From contig NZ_CP098511.1 of NCBI RefSeq assembly GCF_026222555.1, positions 3,081,501 to 3,145,500 on the forward strand: DNA of 64,000 nucleotides. The letters are read 5' to 3'. Source of the DNA: Aquimarina sp. ERC-38 (GTDB taxonomy: Bacteria > Bacteroidota > Bacteroidia > Flavobacteriales > Flavobacteriaceae). The notes below the pieces were generated by a model that was not told the origin of the DNA, did no database searches, and saw nothing but the letters and a program-made list of their open reading frames with translations. A program made the translations under genes and the position numbers. Positions 1-10,288 of this stretch are shown here, piece after piece; within the stretch, counting starts at the first letter, position 1, and each line of letters begins with the position of its first letter.

Positions 1-1
1 A

Positions 2-1957
2 ACCGAGAAAGTAACTCACCTTAAATGTAATAATGATACGGACGGGCGTATTGACGTTACGGTTTCCGGAGGTGTTGCCCCTTATACGTATGTTTGGAGT
101 AACGGTACAATACAAGAAGATTTAGATAATTTAAGAGCTGGTAGTTATACGTTGCGTATTAAAGATGCAAACGGATGTATTTTATCTAAAGTTATCGAAG
201 TTGTTCAGCCGGGAGCTTTATTTGCCAATATCACCAGAACTTACCCTTCTTCAAAAGGAGCTAATGACGGAAATATTCATATAGAAATGATTGGAGGGAC
301 TCCTCCCTTTACTTATAACTGGAAAATGAGTAACGGTTCCTCCCTAACCGAAAGCGGAAATATTCTAAATAATACCAGTGCCGGAAAGTATGCTGTTACC
401 ATCACGGATGTTAATAATTGTATGTTGGTCATTGATGATGTTGATCTATTTGAGCCCCCGGCCTTAGAAGTAACGGTAGCACAGAATAACGTAATTTCAT
501 GCTTTGGGAATACCACCACCGGAAGTTTAATTGCTGTAGTGGAAGGAGGCGTACCATACAATGCAATCAAACAATTCGAATACCAGTGGTATGATGCAAC
601 TACCAATGTATTTCTCGGTAGCGATGCAGCAGTTCTATCAAATATTAGTGCAGGAGATTATTACGTACGGGTAACGGATGCCGTAGGTACTTCAGCCACA
701 AGTAAGGTATTTACAATAACGGAACCCGAGGAGCTGGTTGTGACTATAGATACTGACTTTATCAATTGCGGAGACCAGGAGGACTGGCATTTAATTCCTA
801 TAGTACAAGGTGGAACTCCACCTTACAAATACCAATGGAATACCGGGGATACAAAAGTGGAACTATATAACCGCTTGGCCGGAACCTATAAGGTAGACCT
901 TATCGATCAACGCGGATGTACTGCAACGACTCAGGTAACTTTGGTTCCGCCACCAAACTTACAGGCTAGTCATACTTTTACCATTCCTACTTGTTATCAA
1001 GGTTGTGATGCTTCTATTGATCTAGAAGTTATTGGGGGAACGCCTCCTTATCAATATAACTGGAGTAATCAAACAAAAAGGAAGAATCTAACCGAGGTTT
1101 GTGTGGGTACTTATTCTGTCACTGTAACAGACTTTAAGGGTTGCCAGATGGATTATACTATAGAAATTCCAAACCAGGAACCAATAGTTGTGGACTTGGG
1201 TGAAGATGTTACTTTATGTAAAGATCAGTTTGAGAAGTTGGATGCTAGCATTGCTGATACTAAAGCAACTTATCAATGGACCGCAACTAACGGATTTACG
1301 GCAACAACCGCACAAATAGAGGTGGATAAGAGTGGTACATATACTGTGATTGCAACAAATAGTAATGGCTGTACGGCAACCGATACTATTGAAATACAAA
1401 CTACTACTAATGAAATCTACACTAATTTTATTGCAAATTCTCAAGTTTATGTAGATGAAGTTTTTGTTCTGGTTGATATTAGCGAACCGAATCCGGATAC
1501 CCTACTTTGGGAATTCCCTTTAGAAGCTGATGTACTGTATCAAGATAATGACTATGCAGAACTGTCTTTTGACCGTCCCGGGGAATATGAAGTAAGCATT
1601 CAAACCAGTTTCGGGTTGTGTACTGAGGTACATTCTAAAACCATTTTTGTTGTAGAAAAAGAATTTGGCCCTAATACCGAAGAAACGAACCTACCGGAAG
1701 AACAAATTGAATTTATGATGTATCCAAATCCGACTCTTGACGGAAAGTTTACAGTAGCTATTGAGCTTCCATACAGGCAAGCGGTAAGTTGTAAGATGTA
1801 CGGAATTGCCAATAACACCTTATTAGCGGTACAAAAAGGAACTGATAAAAATAAATACGAATTTAAATTTGATATGGATCATTTACCTAGTGGAACCTAT
1901 TTTATGTTGTTTGAAACTTCATCAGGTAGCCAGGTACACAAACTAATATTGGAATAA
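2..1957 (+). CDS. SprB-repeat surface protein with T9SS type A sorting domain (5' partial)
   Basis: The frame is already open at base 2, so the gene begins outside the window; about 651 residues are visible. Most of it is a string of SprB-type repeats. Each has a GGTPPY-like turn, a W-S/N-x-G stretch, an AGTY-x-V-x-V-x-D stretch and a closing GC pair, and at least five can be recognised. An Ig/PKD-like segment follows (YTVIATNSNGC). The last 80 residues (MMYPNPT, LPSGTYF, HKLILE) form a type A T9SS C-terminal signal, so the protein is probably exported across the outer membrane and anchored at the surface. In Flavobacterium johnsoniae, SprB is the gliding adhesin; whether this paralogue serves gliding, adhesion or something else cannot be told from a fragment. 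The next gene starts 21 bp downstream, suggesting cotranscription. Confidence 0.88.
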   Translation, partial: TEKVTHLKCNNDTDGRIDVTVSGGVAPYTYVWSNGTIQEDLDNLRAGSYTLRIKDANGCILSKVIEVVQPGALFANITRTYPSSKGANDGNIHIEMIGGTPPFTYNWKMSNGSSLTESGNILNNTSAGKYAVTITDVNNCMLVIDDVDLFEPPALEVTVAQNNVISCFGNTTTGSLIAVVEGGVPYNAIKQFEYQWYDATTNVFLGSDAAVLSNISAGDYYVRVTDAVGTSATSKVFTITEPEELVVTIDTDFINCGDQEDWHLIPIVQGGTPPYKYQWNTGDTKVELYNRLAGTYKVDLIDQRGCTATTQVTLVPPPNLQASHTFTIPTCYQGCDASIDLEVIGGTPPYQYNWSNQTKRKNLTEVCVGTYSVTVTDFKGCQMDYTIEIPNQEPIVVDLGEDVTLCKDQFEKLDASIADTKATYQWTATNGFTATTAQIEVDKSGTYTVIATNSNGCTATDTIEIQTTTNEIYTNFIANSQVYVDEVFVLVDISEPNPDTLLWEFPLEADVLYQDNDYAELSFDRPGEYEVSIQTSFGLCTEVHSKTIFVVEKEFGPNTEETNLPEEQIEFMMYPNPTLDGKFTVAIELPYRQAVSCKMYGIANNTLLAVQKGTDKNKYEFKFDMDHLPSGTYFMLFETSSGSQVHKLILE

Positions 1958-1978
1958 AGTAAAGAGCCCCATAAAGCA

Positions 1979-4468
1979 ATGCCCCAAATAAACGCTTTAT
2001 CAATAAGGAAATGGTATACCTATGCATTATTTATTAGCATAAGTATACAAAGTGCCTTCTCTGTTTGTTACGGACAAAACCTGGAACAAATAGGAAAAGC
2101 CAAGCTATTTACATTTACCGGTGGGGTGGCGGCCAACTCCGTTTTCTATAATGGGGAGGCAAACCGGGATCCTTTTACTTACTTTTTAAGTGGAAATGTA
2201 AACTTAAATATAAGTGGGGTATACAACCTTCCGTTTTCATTTTCATATAGTAATCAAAAGTTCAATAGTAGCAACCCTTTTTCATTTAATCGCCTAAGCA
2301 TACATCCTTCATATAAATGGATAACAGCACATATTGGGGATATTAGTATGTCTTTTTCCCCATATACGCTAAGCGGACATCAATTTACTGGTGTTGGTGC
2401 AGACCTTGCTCCTGAGGGACCTTTACAATTTAGTTTTATGTACGGAAGATTATTAAAAGAATCTGAGTTTAATCCGGAAGACGCGCAGTCTGAACCCGCT
2501 TATAAACGTTTTGGGTATGGTTTTAAAACTATGTATACCCATGAACGTTTTGGTTTGGGGATCATTCTTTTCCGGGCGAATGATATAGAAAATTCTTTGC
2601 AAAATCCGGTACCTGTAAGTTTTGAGTTAACCCCAAAAGAAAATATAGTAGGAAGTGTAGATGCTAATGTGAAAATTTTTGACCGGGGTACGATTCAAGT
2701 AACTTATGCATCTTCTGTCATTATAGAAGACAGTTCTGTCAAAGGAGAGCCCGGGGTGAGCAACCCGCTTTCTGTATTTATCAAAACCAATGCAAGTACG
2801 CAGCAGTATAAAGCCTATACTACTAATTTTACGTATCCAGTAGGGCAGGGGAGTGTAGGGGTGGCATATGAACATATCGACCCGGAGTACCGGACGTTTG
2901 GGGCATATTTCTTTAACAACGACCTGGAAAATATTACGGCTAATGCCTCACAAGCTATTTTTGGTGGTAAAGTAAATATTGCAGTTAACGCAGGTTTACA
3001 ACGAGACGATTTGGATAATACTAAGAGTTCGCAATTACAACGGGTAATAAGTGCAGTCAACCTAACCTATACCCCTTCAGAAAAACTAAACTTAGCTGGT
3101 GGCTATTCTAATTTTCAGTCGTATACCAATATTAAAAACCAATTTGATTACATTAATGAAGTAGCTCAATCCGAAAACCTGGACACGCTGGACTTTCAGC
3201 AAATATCTCAGAACGCTAACCTAAATGCGAATTATATCTTACAAGAAACCGAACATAAAAATAGTTCGCTTACTCTAGACCTTTCTTACCAGAGTGCTGT
3301 AAGCCAGCAGGGTGGGGAAGTTACTGAAAATGGAGATTCTAACTTTTACAATACCAGTACAGCCTTTTCCATAGGGTACCCACAAAACACCTTATCTGTT
3401 TCAGCAGCGATGAACGTTTCGTACAATACCCTAGGAGAAGATAAAAGTTTAATTCTAGGTCCTTCGTTATCCGCTAGCAAACAGTTTTTTGAAAAGCGGT
3501 TACGTACCACTGGCTCGGTAAGCTACAATCAAAACCGGAATAATGGGTTAAAAGAAGGAGAAATTACTAACTTTAGGATAAGTAGTAATTATAGTTTAAA
3601 AAAGAAGCATAACCTTAACCTAAACTTCTTGTCTCAGTTTAGAAAAGGAACTACTAACACTACCGACTTTACGGCAACGTTAGGGTATACCTATATATTT
3701 AAACCTGTTAACCCAAAATTAAAACTGCCTAAAAGAAGAAAAATAGAAAGCCCTCTGGGTAACGCGGTTATTGAATTTAAATATCGGGATTCTGTATATG
3801 GAACTACCCAAGCCGAAGTGAATACGCAACTTGCTGATTTACAAAATAAAGCGATGTTCCGTCATATTCCTAGTTACAAACGGGTGGCTTTAAATCAAAA
3901 AAGGGAAGCTTTAGCCAAAATTAATAAGGCGGCGGTTTACAAGGTGGAAGCCATCCAATTTTTAGAAGAATTATACAGCTACGAGGACTTTGTAAAGGGA
4001 TATCACCAGCTGGTATTTGATATTTTGGTAGAACTACAAAGAGATATGCAACGCCTGGACCATGCTTTTGAAAAGGCTTATATCCGGGCCAAAGTCAAAG
4101 TGGAAAACCACCCCTTACATCAAAAATCGGAAACGGAACGGAAAAAAGTTGCAAAAAACTTACAGGAAGTATACCAGGAACGTAGCAAAAGCCTGGAAGA
4201 GAATCAGGCGCGACTGGTAGCCCACCGCTGGATGTTACCATTAATTAGTAGTTACACTACCATAAACCGTGTACAAGAAAGTGATGCTTTATTGTCAGAA
4301 CTCATGGAAAAAGAAAAGGATAATTTATACAAACTTAAAGACGAAGGTAAAACCGCCCCGGAGTTGCAACGCTATTTAATTGAAAAAATCATTGATTTTT
4401 ATTTTAAAGCATCTCAATCACACACTGATCCGGAGGCTATTGAGTTGAAATACATTGAAAAATTTTAA
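1979..4468 (+). CDS. outer-membrane beta-barrel protein with helical C-terminal extension
   Basis: This protein has 829 residues. An N-terminal signal peptide ends near VCYGQ (about residue 33). It is followed by about 550 residues of alternating short strands rich in aromatic and N/S/T residues (for example SFSYSNQKF and LNLNFLSQF), the texture of a Bacteroidota outer-membrane barrel. After about residue 600 it turns into a charged, helix-rich region of about 230 residues, possibly coiled coil and periplasmic. I recognise no named family. It is not a PorP/SprF-type partner, which would be about 300 residues. Its position directly after a SprB-repeat gene suggests a role in secretion or anchoring of that protein, but this is inference from neighbourhood only. 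Confidence 0.65.
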   Translation: MPQINALSIRKWYTYALFISISIQSAFSVCYGQNLEQIGKAKLFTFTGGVAANSVFYNGEANRDPFTYFLSGNVNLNISGVYNLPFSFSYSNQKFNSSNPFSFNRLSIHPSYKWITAHIGDISMSFSPYTLSGHQFTGVGADLAPEGPLQFSFMYGRLLKESEFNPEDAQSEPAYKRFGYGFKTMYTHERFGLGIILFRANDIENSLQNPVPVSFELTPKENIVGSVDANVKIFDRGTIQVTYASSVIIEDSSVKGEPGVSNPLSVFIKTNASTQQYKAYTTNFTYPVGQGSVGVAYEHIDPEYRTFGAYFFNNDLENITANASQAIFGGKVNIAVNAGLQRDDLDNTKSSQLQRVISAVNLTYTPSEKLNLAGGYSNFQSYTNIKNQFDYINEVAQSENLDTLDFQQISQNANLNANYILQETEHKNSSLTLDLSYQSAVSQQGGEVTENGDSNFYNTSTAFSIGYPQNTLSVSAAMNVSYNTLGEDKSLILGPSLSASKQFFEKRLRTTGSVSYNQNRNNGLKEGEITNFRISSNYSLKKKHNLNLNFLSQFRKGTTNTTDFTATLGYTYIFKPVNPKLKLPKRRKIESPLGNAVIEFKYRDSVYGTTQAEVNTQLADLQNKAMFRHIPSYKRVALNQKREALAKINKAAVYKVEAIQFLEELYSYEDFVKGYHQLVFDILVELQRDMQRLDHAFEKAYIRAKVKVENHPLHQKSETERKKVAKNLQEVYQERSKSLEENQARLVAHRWMLPLISSYTTINRVQESDALLSELMEKEKDNLYKLKDEGKTAPELQRYLIEKIIDFYFKASQSHTDPEAIELKYIEKF

Positions 4469-4476
4469 ATTAAATT

Positions 4477-6027
4477 ATGACTGACTTAATTATGAAAACT
4501 AGAAATTATTTTTATCAAGTTTCAATAATTATATTATTGAGCTGTATTGTATCATCCTGTTCTGAAGTGGACGAAGAATCTTTAATACAAGAACCGACTT
4601 CTTTTAGTGCAAACTTTAGGAATTTTAATGGCAATACTCTGTCCAGAGGAGCTAGGTTACTAAACGGTGCTGCCATTCAATTTGAAGTGATCAATGATCT
4701 AGGTTTTTCTGAGGATCTAACGAAATTTAGCGTTAATAATGTATCAAATAATAAAGTAGCTATCATCATAGATCAGAATAACCAGCAACTAATTTTTACA
4801 ACCAATGAACTAGAACCGCAAGAAGTTTCTTTTGACGCTTTTTTTAATGGAGAGAAAATAGGAGATTTTGATGTAGTAGTAGATGTCCCATATAAATTAA
4901 CAACAAACGGAGAAGATATTAGAGGTCCGATCATTCTTGATTTTACACAAAATACGACACCCGTAGAATATAAATTGATACGTATCGACGGCTCGTATAT
5001 TGAAGATTTTGAACTTAGAAATTTATACTTTACTAATGAAAATACTTTATCCTTATCGAACTATGAAGTTTTTGAAGGTGATAATTTCAAATTCTTTATT
5101 CAAGCATCAGAAGTGACAGGTAATGAATTTACAGCTGCATTGTATTATAGAAGTGAGCAATTTGATTTTCAACCTGTATTCGTTAAAAGTTTTCAAGTAA
5201 CAACAACTCTAATAACAGATACAAATTGCCAGATCACAAAGGAAAAAATGGTAATTATTAATGATGTGGGAGAAGCGGTGAATAGGGATTTTAATTTTTT
5301 GATTAGAGATAGTATTATTCAGGAATACAGTAGTTCATCTAGGTCTATTCGGGATAAAAAAATATTTTATGAAAATGGAAAAATCAAAGAAATCTTGGAT
5401 GCCAATGATGGAACTCCAGAAGCAACTTATACTTACCGAAATAATCTTTTAGTTCATAGCGAAGTATTTCGGTTAAGTTCTCAAATAGAGAAATATGATT
5501 TTTACTATGACAGTGAAAAGAATTTAACTTCTAAAGTCTATAAAATTTATAATAACTTTTCACAAACAACAGAGGTAAAAGATAGTATAATATATGAAAA
5601 TTATAATAAAGGACTTTCAGAAAGAAGAATACATTATTCAGACTTCGACTATACCGGAATTATTTATGCACTATATTATAAAACTTTTTATGACGCCAAT
5701 AGAAATGTGGTTCGTGAAGAAGTATCTAGAGATGACCAGGAATATATCCTTTACATTGAACAAGAATTCGATCCTGTTGAAACTACAGTCCATCATCTGA
5801 ACCTGATAAACGGAAAGACTTTCATTAAAAGCCCTGTGCTCTTATCTAAGTCTTTTTATACCAATGAGCGAGGTTCTCAAACTTCTCCTTCATTTTTAGA
5901 ATTAAAGGAAATAAAAAAAGATAATAGTGATAACATTATTAAGGTGGTTCATGAATATTTTGACAACGGTTCTTCGAATAGTTATTATACCCAAGAATTA
6001 TTATTCTCTTTTGATCCATGCAATTAA
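4477..6027 (+). CDS. hypothetical lipoprotein
   Basis: This is a 516-residue protein with a lipoprotein signal: a basic start (MKTRNYF), a hydrophobic core and the lipobox IVSSC, with Cys at about residue 28, so it is likely a membrane-attached surface or periplasmic protein. Two starts are possible, ATG at 4477 or ATG at 4492; the second gives the more typical signal peptide. The body is beta-rich. Residues 260-480 contain stretches such as YENGKIKEI, YTYRNNLL and FYYDSEKNL, reminiscent of YD-type repeats but too irregular to call. It starts 8 bp after the barrel gene, so the two are probably one transcription unit. The base composition is AT-richer than the cassette that follows. Function unknown. 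Confidence 0.6.
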   Translation: MTDLIMKTRNYFYQVSIIILLSCIVSSCSEVDEESLIQEPTSFSANFRNFNGNTLSRGARLLNGAAIQFEVINDLGFSEDLTKFSVNNVSNNKVAIIIDQNNQQLIFTTNELEPQEVSFDAFFNGEKIGDFDVVVDVPYKLTTNGEDIRGPIILDFTQNTTPVEYKLIRIDGSYIEDFELRNLYFTNENTLSLSNYEVFEGDNFKFFIQASEVTGNEFTAALYYRSEQFDFQPVFVKSFQVTTTLITDTNCQITKEKMVIINDVGEAVNRDFNFLIRDSIIQEYSSSSRSIRDKKIFYENGKIKEILDANDGTPEATYTYRNNLLVHSEVFRLSSQIEKYDFYYDSEKNLTSKVYKIYNNFSQTTEVKDSIIYENYNKGLSERRIHYSDFDYTGIIYALYYKTFYDANRNVVREEVSRDDQEYILYIEQEFDPVETTVHHLNLINGKTFIKSPVLLSKSFYTNERGSQTSPSFLELKEIKKDNSDNIIKVVHEYFDNGSSNSYYTQELLFSFDPCN

Positions 6028-6056
6028 TCGAGTTTGAATAAATGTAAGTCACAAAG

Positions 6057-9000
6057 ATGAAAAAATACATGCTATATTTCCTTTTCCTTTCGTTTTTTTC
6101 AAACGTTACCGCCCAACGCTTCCCGGTACAAGTATTCCCGCGTGTAGTTCCCCCAGCCCCGGTAAACTTTTATAACTACGCTGACGGCAGTACGTTAAAT
6201 AGCCCCTTGCAAGTTCTTTTACTGTTAGGTGACTTATCTATTAACAGAAGGCAAATCCGGTTAAAAGTCTACTTTGAAGGCAACGGGATTGCTTTTGAAA
6301 GCATAGACAATGTTACAGGTGCACCAGTGTTGTTAATAGACGGGGGAACACCTCTTTACCTTACTAACGTCGAACTTGCTCCGTACTTTGAACTCCCTAA
6401 TTTGAGGGGTATCAGCTCAAGGGTTTACGGACGTACCATCCCGGAAGGGAGCTACCAGTTTTGTTTTGAAGTTTTTGATCTTATTACGGGTAATAAACTA
6501 GGGGATAAAACTTGTGCTACTACCTTTATCTTTAAAAACGAACCCCCGCTACTCAACCTTCCCCTACAAGATGCCATTTTAGAACCCAAAGCAGTAGAAA
6601 ACATTGTCTTTCAGTGGACACCCCGGCATATCAATGTTAGTAATGTCGAATACGAACTAAGCCTTGTAGAGATTTGGGATGAACGGGTAGACCCCAGGAC
6701 GGCTTTTCTATCTTCACCCCCGGTATTCCAAACCACCACCAGGGCCACTAGTTTTGTCTACGGCCCCGCCCAGCCCCCGCTACTTAACGATAAACGCTAC
6801 GCCTGGCAGGTAAAGGCAAAAGCCATTAAAGGGGCAGAAGAGATCGGACTGTTTAAAAACGAAGGAAAAAGCGAGATCTACTGGTTTAGCAAAACCGAGC
6901 CTTGTGTTATGCCAACCGGGGTTTACGGCGAACCCAAAGGTCTCTCTCGGATGAACATCTTCTGGGACGAAGACCTTACGGTGTACAACGAATATGAAAT
7001 TACCTACCGGGAAAAAGGAAAAGCCAATGCCCGGTGGTTTAGCAAACGTACCAATGCCGGATGGGCTACGGTATGGGACTTAAAACCCAACACTACCTAT
7101 GAATTCAAACTCCGGGGCAAGTGTAAATTTGGCTACAGCCCCTATACTAAAACCCAAAGCATCACCACCGAAGCCGCAGAAGACAAGACCGCCAACTATA
7201 ACTGCGGGATCGTACCGGATGCCATAGCGATCACCAACCGGGAAGGCCATCCGAACATCCTTATCGGGGATAGGATCACGGCAGGGGACTTTATAGTGAC
7301 CATTACGGATATTACCAGCGAACAGGACGGGGTAATCTCCGGGAGTGGTTTTGTACGGGTACCTTACTTAGAACAAGCCCGATTTGGGGTAACCTTTAAT
7401 AACATCCTTGTTAATACGGACTACCAGTTAGCCAAAGGGGAGATCGTCACTTTATACGACCCGGTGTTTGGGGAAGGGGAGGAGATGATTGTGAACCTAC
7501 CGGTTACGGAATGGTTGGAAAATATTAGAGGCGTTATAAACAACAACCGAAATAAAGTACATGAAGCTTTAGTAAATGGTAACATAACCCAAGAAGAAGC
7601 GGACGAATTGGAAGAACAGATTGAGGAGCAAGAGCAACTAAAGGAAGAAATAGAAGAAGAACTAACCAAAGGAGATGATGCAGATAAAGAAAAGGTTAGA
7701 GAGGCTAGGGAGTCAACTGAAAAAATAACAGAACAAATAGGACAAAAACTGAATTCAGCTCAAACCAATAGTGCAAATATTAGTAGTGTAGTTATCCAAT
7801 ATAAAGGTCAAAATTATAAACATACAGATACTATAAATATTCCTTTCAATAGAAACTTAGGAAAGCAACTTTTTAAAATCATCGGGATTAAGGAAGAAGC
7901 CAAAGTTGACTGGGCATTTTATACAAATCTAGATGTGAAAGAAGCTTCCTCATCTTTAGGTAATGGAAAAGCCATAGAAGTTAACTTAATTAAAGACTAC
8001 GGTGACAACTTGGTATTAGGAGCAGAATACTGGAAGTCAGAAGATGATTTCCCTGAAGGAAAATCTAAAGAAGTTCGGGTATTTATAAAGGTAGTCAAGG
8101 AGCCTTTTGAACTTGTAGAACTAATCGCTACCCATAAAGATAAACCAAAACGAATAGCGAAGTCAGGAGAGACACTTTATTTAATAGACCCTCCTAGTGC
8201 AACCGATACAAAAAAAGAAGTAGTTTATAACATCGAAATTGAATCTGAACTACCAAAAGAACAAATTGACAACTCAAATATACAATGGTTTTATGATAAA
8301 CCAGGTACTTCTTCTTATAGTCCTAAGAATGAAGGGGAAAAGATAATTACTAGAAATCTTGTGGAGAACTCCGATAAAATAAATACAGCTGTCAAAGGAG
8401 GTTATTCAGAAGTATTAGAAAAAAATGTTGATGTACAATGGGTAAAAGAGAATAAACAAAAAATTAAAGTCGTACCTCCCTCTATTCAAAATACTATCAA
8501 TACCGTTTTTAAAAATATGAAAAGATTAAATGAAATAACAGAAAAATTTGGTAAATATAAGTTGAAAATAGAACCTAAAATTGAATTTTTTGGAAGTGAG
8601 TTTAATCAGGAAGATGAAATTAGCAGATTCTATAATATAATTAGGGATGGTGGTATTAATGCAAGTTTAGATTTAAAATATAAAGTACCATTGCCTCCTC
8701 CTTATTCAATAGACTTAACTATTCCTTGGATAGACTATAGTATTGGTGAAATTGGTGCTTATATAGATATAATAGCTTCTTTAAAGACAAGTGGAATTCT
8801 TCGTTATCAAAAAAGAAGTGATCAGAAGACATTTAATATAGTTATGAATACAATAGCTATAAAAGGAGAAGGAGGTCTTGAATTTGGTGCAAAAGCAAAT
8901 GTTTTGCCTGAAGTTGAATTGGTAACAATTAATTTAAAAGCGTATGGAAAATCAAAGCTAAGTGTTTCTGGTAAAGTTAATTTTACCACTAGTAATAATA

Positions 9001-9134
9001 CTAATTTTAAACCAGAGATTTATCTCGAACCTTTAATTGGTGGTTTTAATGGAGAAATTAAAACAGGAGACTATATAATTTTTAAAGATACCTTTGAAAA
9101 ACAGTTGTCTCAAAGAATTAAAATTTATCCTTAA
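6057..9134 (+). CDS. secreted TANFOR-like/fibronectin III protein, full-length member of a polymorphic-toxin-like cassette family
   Basis: The protein has 1025 residues. A signal peptide (residues 1-19, cleaved after NVTAQ) leads into a core of about 530 residues. It opens with PVQVFPRVVPP, continues with EPPLLNLP and FQWTPRH, has a fibronectin-III-like stretch (TTYEFKLRGKC) and ends in an acidic coiled coil (EEADELEEQIEEQ, to about residue 550). From memory the opening resembles Bacteroidota TANFOR-domain proteins. Bases 6114-7700 match 11025-12611 with a constant offset of 4911. Beyond about 7715 the sequence becomes visibly AT-rich and the protein diverges completely, ending in a beta-rich domain (about residues 820-1025) that I cannot identify. 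A shared head with a private tail is the architecture of polymorphic toxins. No T9SS C-terminal signal is visible, so the export route beyond Sec is unknown. Three small genes follow within 3 bp or by overlap. Confidence 0.7.
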   Translation: MKKYMLYFLFLSFFSNVTAQRFPVQVFPRVVPPAPVNFYNYADGSTLNSPLQVLLLLGDLSINRRQIRLKVYFEGNGIAFESIDNVTGAPVLLIDGGTPLYLTNVELAPYFELPNLRGISSRVYGRTIPEGSYQFCFEVFDLITGNKLGDKTCATTFIFKNEPPLLNLPLQDAILEPKAVENIVFQWTPRHINVSNVEYELSLVEIWDERVDPRTAFLSSPPVFQTTTRATSFVYGPAQPPLLNDKRYAWQVKAKAIKGAEEIGLFKNEGKSEIYWFSKTEPCVMPTGVYGEPKGLSRMNIFWDEDLTVYNEYEITYREKGKANARWFSKRTNAGWATVWDLKPNTTYEFKLRGKCKFGYSPYTKTQSITTEAAEDKTANYNCGIVPDAIAITNREGHPNILIGDRITAGDFIVTITDITSEQDGVISGSGFVRVPYLEQARFGVTFNNILVNTDYQLAKGEIVTLYDPVFGEGEEMIVNLPVTEWLENIRGVINNNRNKVHEALVNGNITQEEADELEEQIEEQEQLKEEIEEELTKGDDADKEKVREARESTEKITEQIGQKLNSAQTNSANISSVVIQYKGQNYKHTDTINIPFNRNLGKQLFKIIGIKEEAKVDWAFYTNLDVKEASSSLGNGKAIEVNLIKDYGDNLVLGAEYWKSEDDFPEGKSKEVRVFIKVVKEPFELVELIATHKDKPKRIAKSGETLYLIDPPSATDTKKEVVYNIEIESELPKEQIDNSNIQWFYDKPGTSSYSPKNEGEKIITRNLVENSDKINTAVKGGYSEVLEKNVDVQWVKENKQKIKVVPPSIQNTINTVFKNMKRLNEITEKFGKYKLKIEPKIEFFGSEFNQEDEISRFYNIIRDGGINASLDLKYKVPLPPPYSIDLTIPWIDYSIGEIGAYIDIIASLKTSGILRYQKRSDQKTFNIVMNTIAIKGEGGLEFGAKANVLPEVELVTINLKAYGKSKLSVSGKVNFTTSNNTNFKPEIYLEPLIGGFNGEIKTGDYIIFKDTFEKQLSQRIKIYP

Positions 9135-9137
9135 AAA

Positions 9138-9599
9138 ATGAAGAAAGAAAATAGAAAGATTTTGATTGCAGTATTAATTTTTATAGGTATAATTCCTTCT
9201 ATAATTTTTTTAATTATAGGAATAAGGTCGTTATCAATCTTTTTGAATTTTAATAGGTATGAAAAAGGTATTATAAATATAAAATCTTTTGATTGTGGTA
9301 GTAGTCATGGAGGAGATGATTCAAATTGTTACGGTATTGGTACAATAAATGGTTTAGATTATAGAGTAAATTTAGGATTGGCACCAGGTAATAAGAAAAT
9401 ATTTAATATTCATAATCATGCAGATTTATCTAAAACAAATTATGAAGTTTTTTTTATTAAAAATAAAAAAAATGCTATCTTAATAAAAGATGGTCAAATA
9501 GAGTTTGATAGATTTAGTTATTTACGTAAATCTATTTTTGAGTTACTTTTACCTTTATTAATCTTTCCTTTAATAATTTATCTATATAAAAAGAAATAA
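9138..9599 (+). CDS. small membrane protein, candidate immunity protein
   Basis: This 153-residue protein has two hydrophobic segments (about residues 8-32 and 130-150). They enclose a soluble domain of about 100 residues containing CGSSHGGDDSNC, with two cysteines, and it ends in a basic tail (YLYKKK). It begins 3 bp after the stop of the secreted cassette protein and overlaps the next gene by one base (TAATG), so translation is probably coupled. Small membrane proteins directly behind a toxin are commonly immunity proteins, but toxicity of the upstream tail is not established. Very AT-rich, like the tail it follows. No family recognised. Confidence 0.55.
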   Translation: MKKENRKILIAVLIFIGIIPSIIFLIIGIRSLSIFLNFNRYEKGIINIKSFDCGSSHGGDDSNCYGIGTINGLDYRVNLGLAPGNKKIFNIHNHADLSKTNYEVFFIKNKKNAILIKDGQIEFDRFSYLRKSIFELLLPLLIFPLIIYLYKKK

Positions 9600-10288
9600 T
9601 GATAAAAATTATAACATACTTGATTTTTTTAATCTTTTTTAATTCTTTATTCTGTCAAAAAGATGAAATTGGAAACAGAATCATTTTAAATTCTGGGAAC
9701 ATAAAGAATTCTAAATATCATGTTTATAAACCACCTTTTAAAGCTAAAGCAATTTATAAAAATAAAAACGAAGCATTAAATTTATATCCGGAACAATTAA
9801 TGAGTTCTATATTAAGTGCGTCAAATCAAGAATGGGTTGATTACAATACTTTAGGGGGAAGTAATGAATCTGATAAAAAAGGTCAAGAGCATTTTAACAA
9901 AGTAAAAACAATAAATATTGATCAAAAGTATTTTGAATTACAATCTAAATTAGAATTTATAGCTAATAACTTCCAAATGGCAATAGTTAAGTTTTATTAT
10001 CATCAACCAAACAAAAAGCCTATTGCCGGTTCAATAGTAATGCAAAAACAAGAAGATATATGGAAAACTACATCAACACCATACACGACAAAAATTGCAA
10101 TGGCATTAATGGTTTTTAAACCAGAAATTTTTGGAAGAATATTATTAGGTGAAGGTATAAACGAGATGGAATATGCTTTAATTAATGACGTTACTGATAA
10201 TAATGGTTTTAGTTTTAATAAACTGATGAAAAGAAAATTGTCGGAGATCGAAAAAAATTATTTTACCAATCCTTTAAATTGGAAATGA
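9599..10288 (+). CDS. hypothetical exported protein in cassette operon
   Basis: This protein has 229 residues and a signal peptide (IFFNSLFCQ at about residues 12-20), so it is exported to the periplasm or beyond. Its middle section reads IVKFYYHQPN...GSIVMQKQEDIWK. The following gene product has a similar layout (FTSIIKFRVL...ILILKKVDGEWK), which suggests the two are distant paralogues. The start ATG overlaps the stop of the preceding gene (TAATG), and its own stop overlaps the next start. It may be a periplasmic immunity or accessory protein for the upstream secreted protein; no family is recognised. Confidence 0.5.
   Translation: MIKIITYLIFLIFFNSLFCQKDEIGNRIILNSGNIKNSKYHVYKPPFKAKAIYKNKNEALNLYPEQLMSSILSASNQEWVDYNTLGGSNESDKKGQEHFNKVKTINIDQKYFELQSKLEFIANNFQMAIVKFYYHQPNKKPIAGSIVMQKQEDIWKTTSTPYTTKIAMALMVFKPEIFGRILLGEGINEMEYALINDVTDNNGFSFNKLMKRKLSEIEKNYFTNPLNWK

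Noticed and set aside
6057..9134. T9SS C-terminal sorting signal on the cassette protein
   Set aside because: The C-terminus (FEKQLSQRIKIYP) lacks the YPNP-like start and GxY pattern seen in the SprB-type and GH9 proteins of this window.
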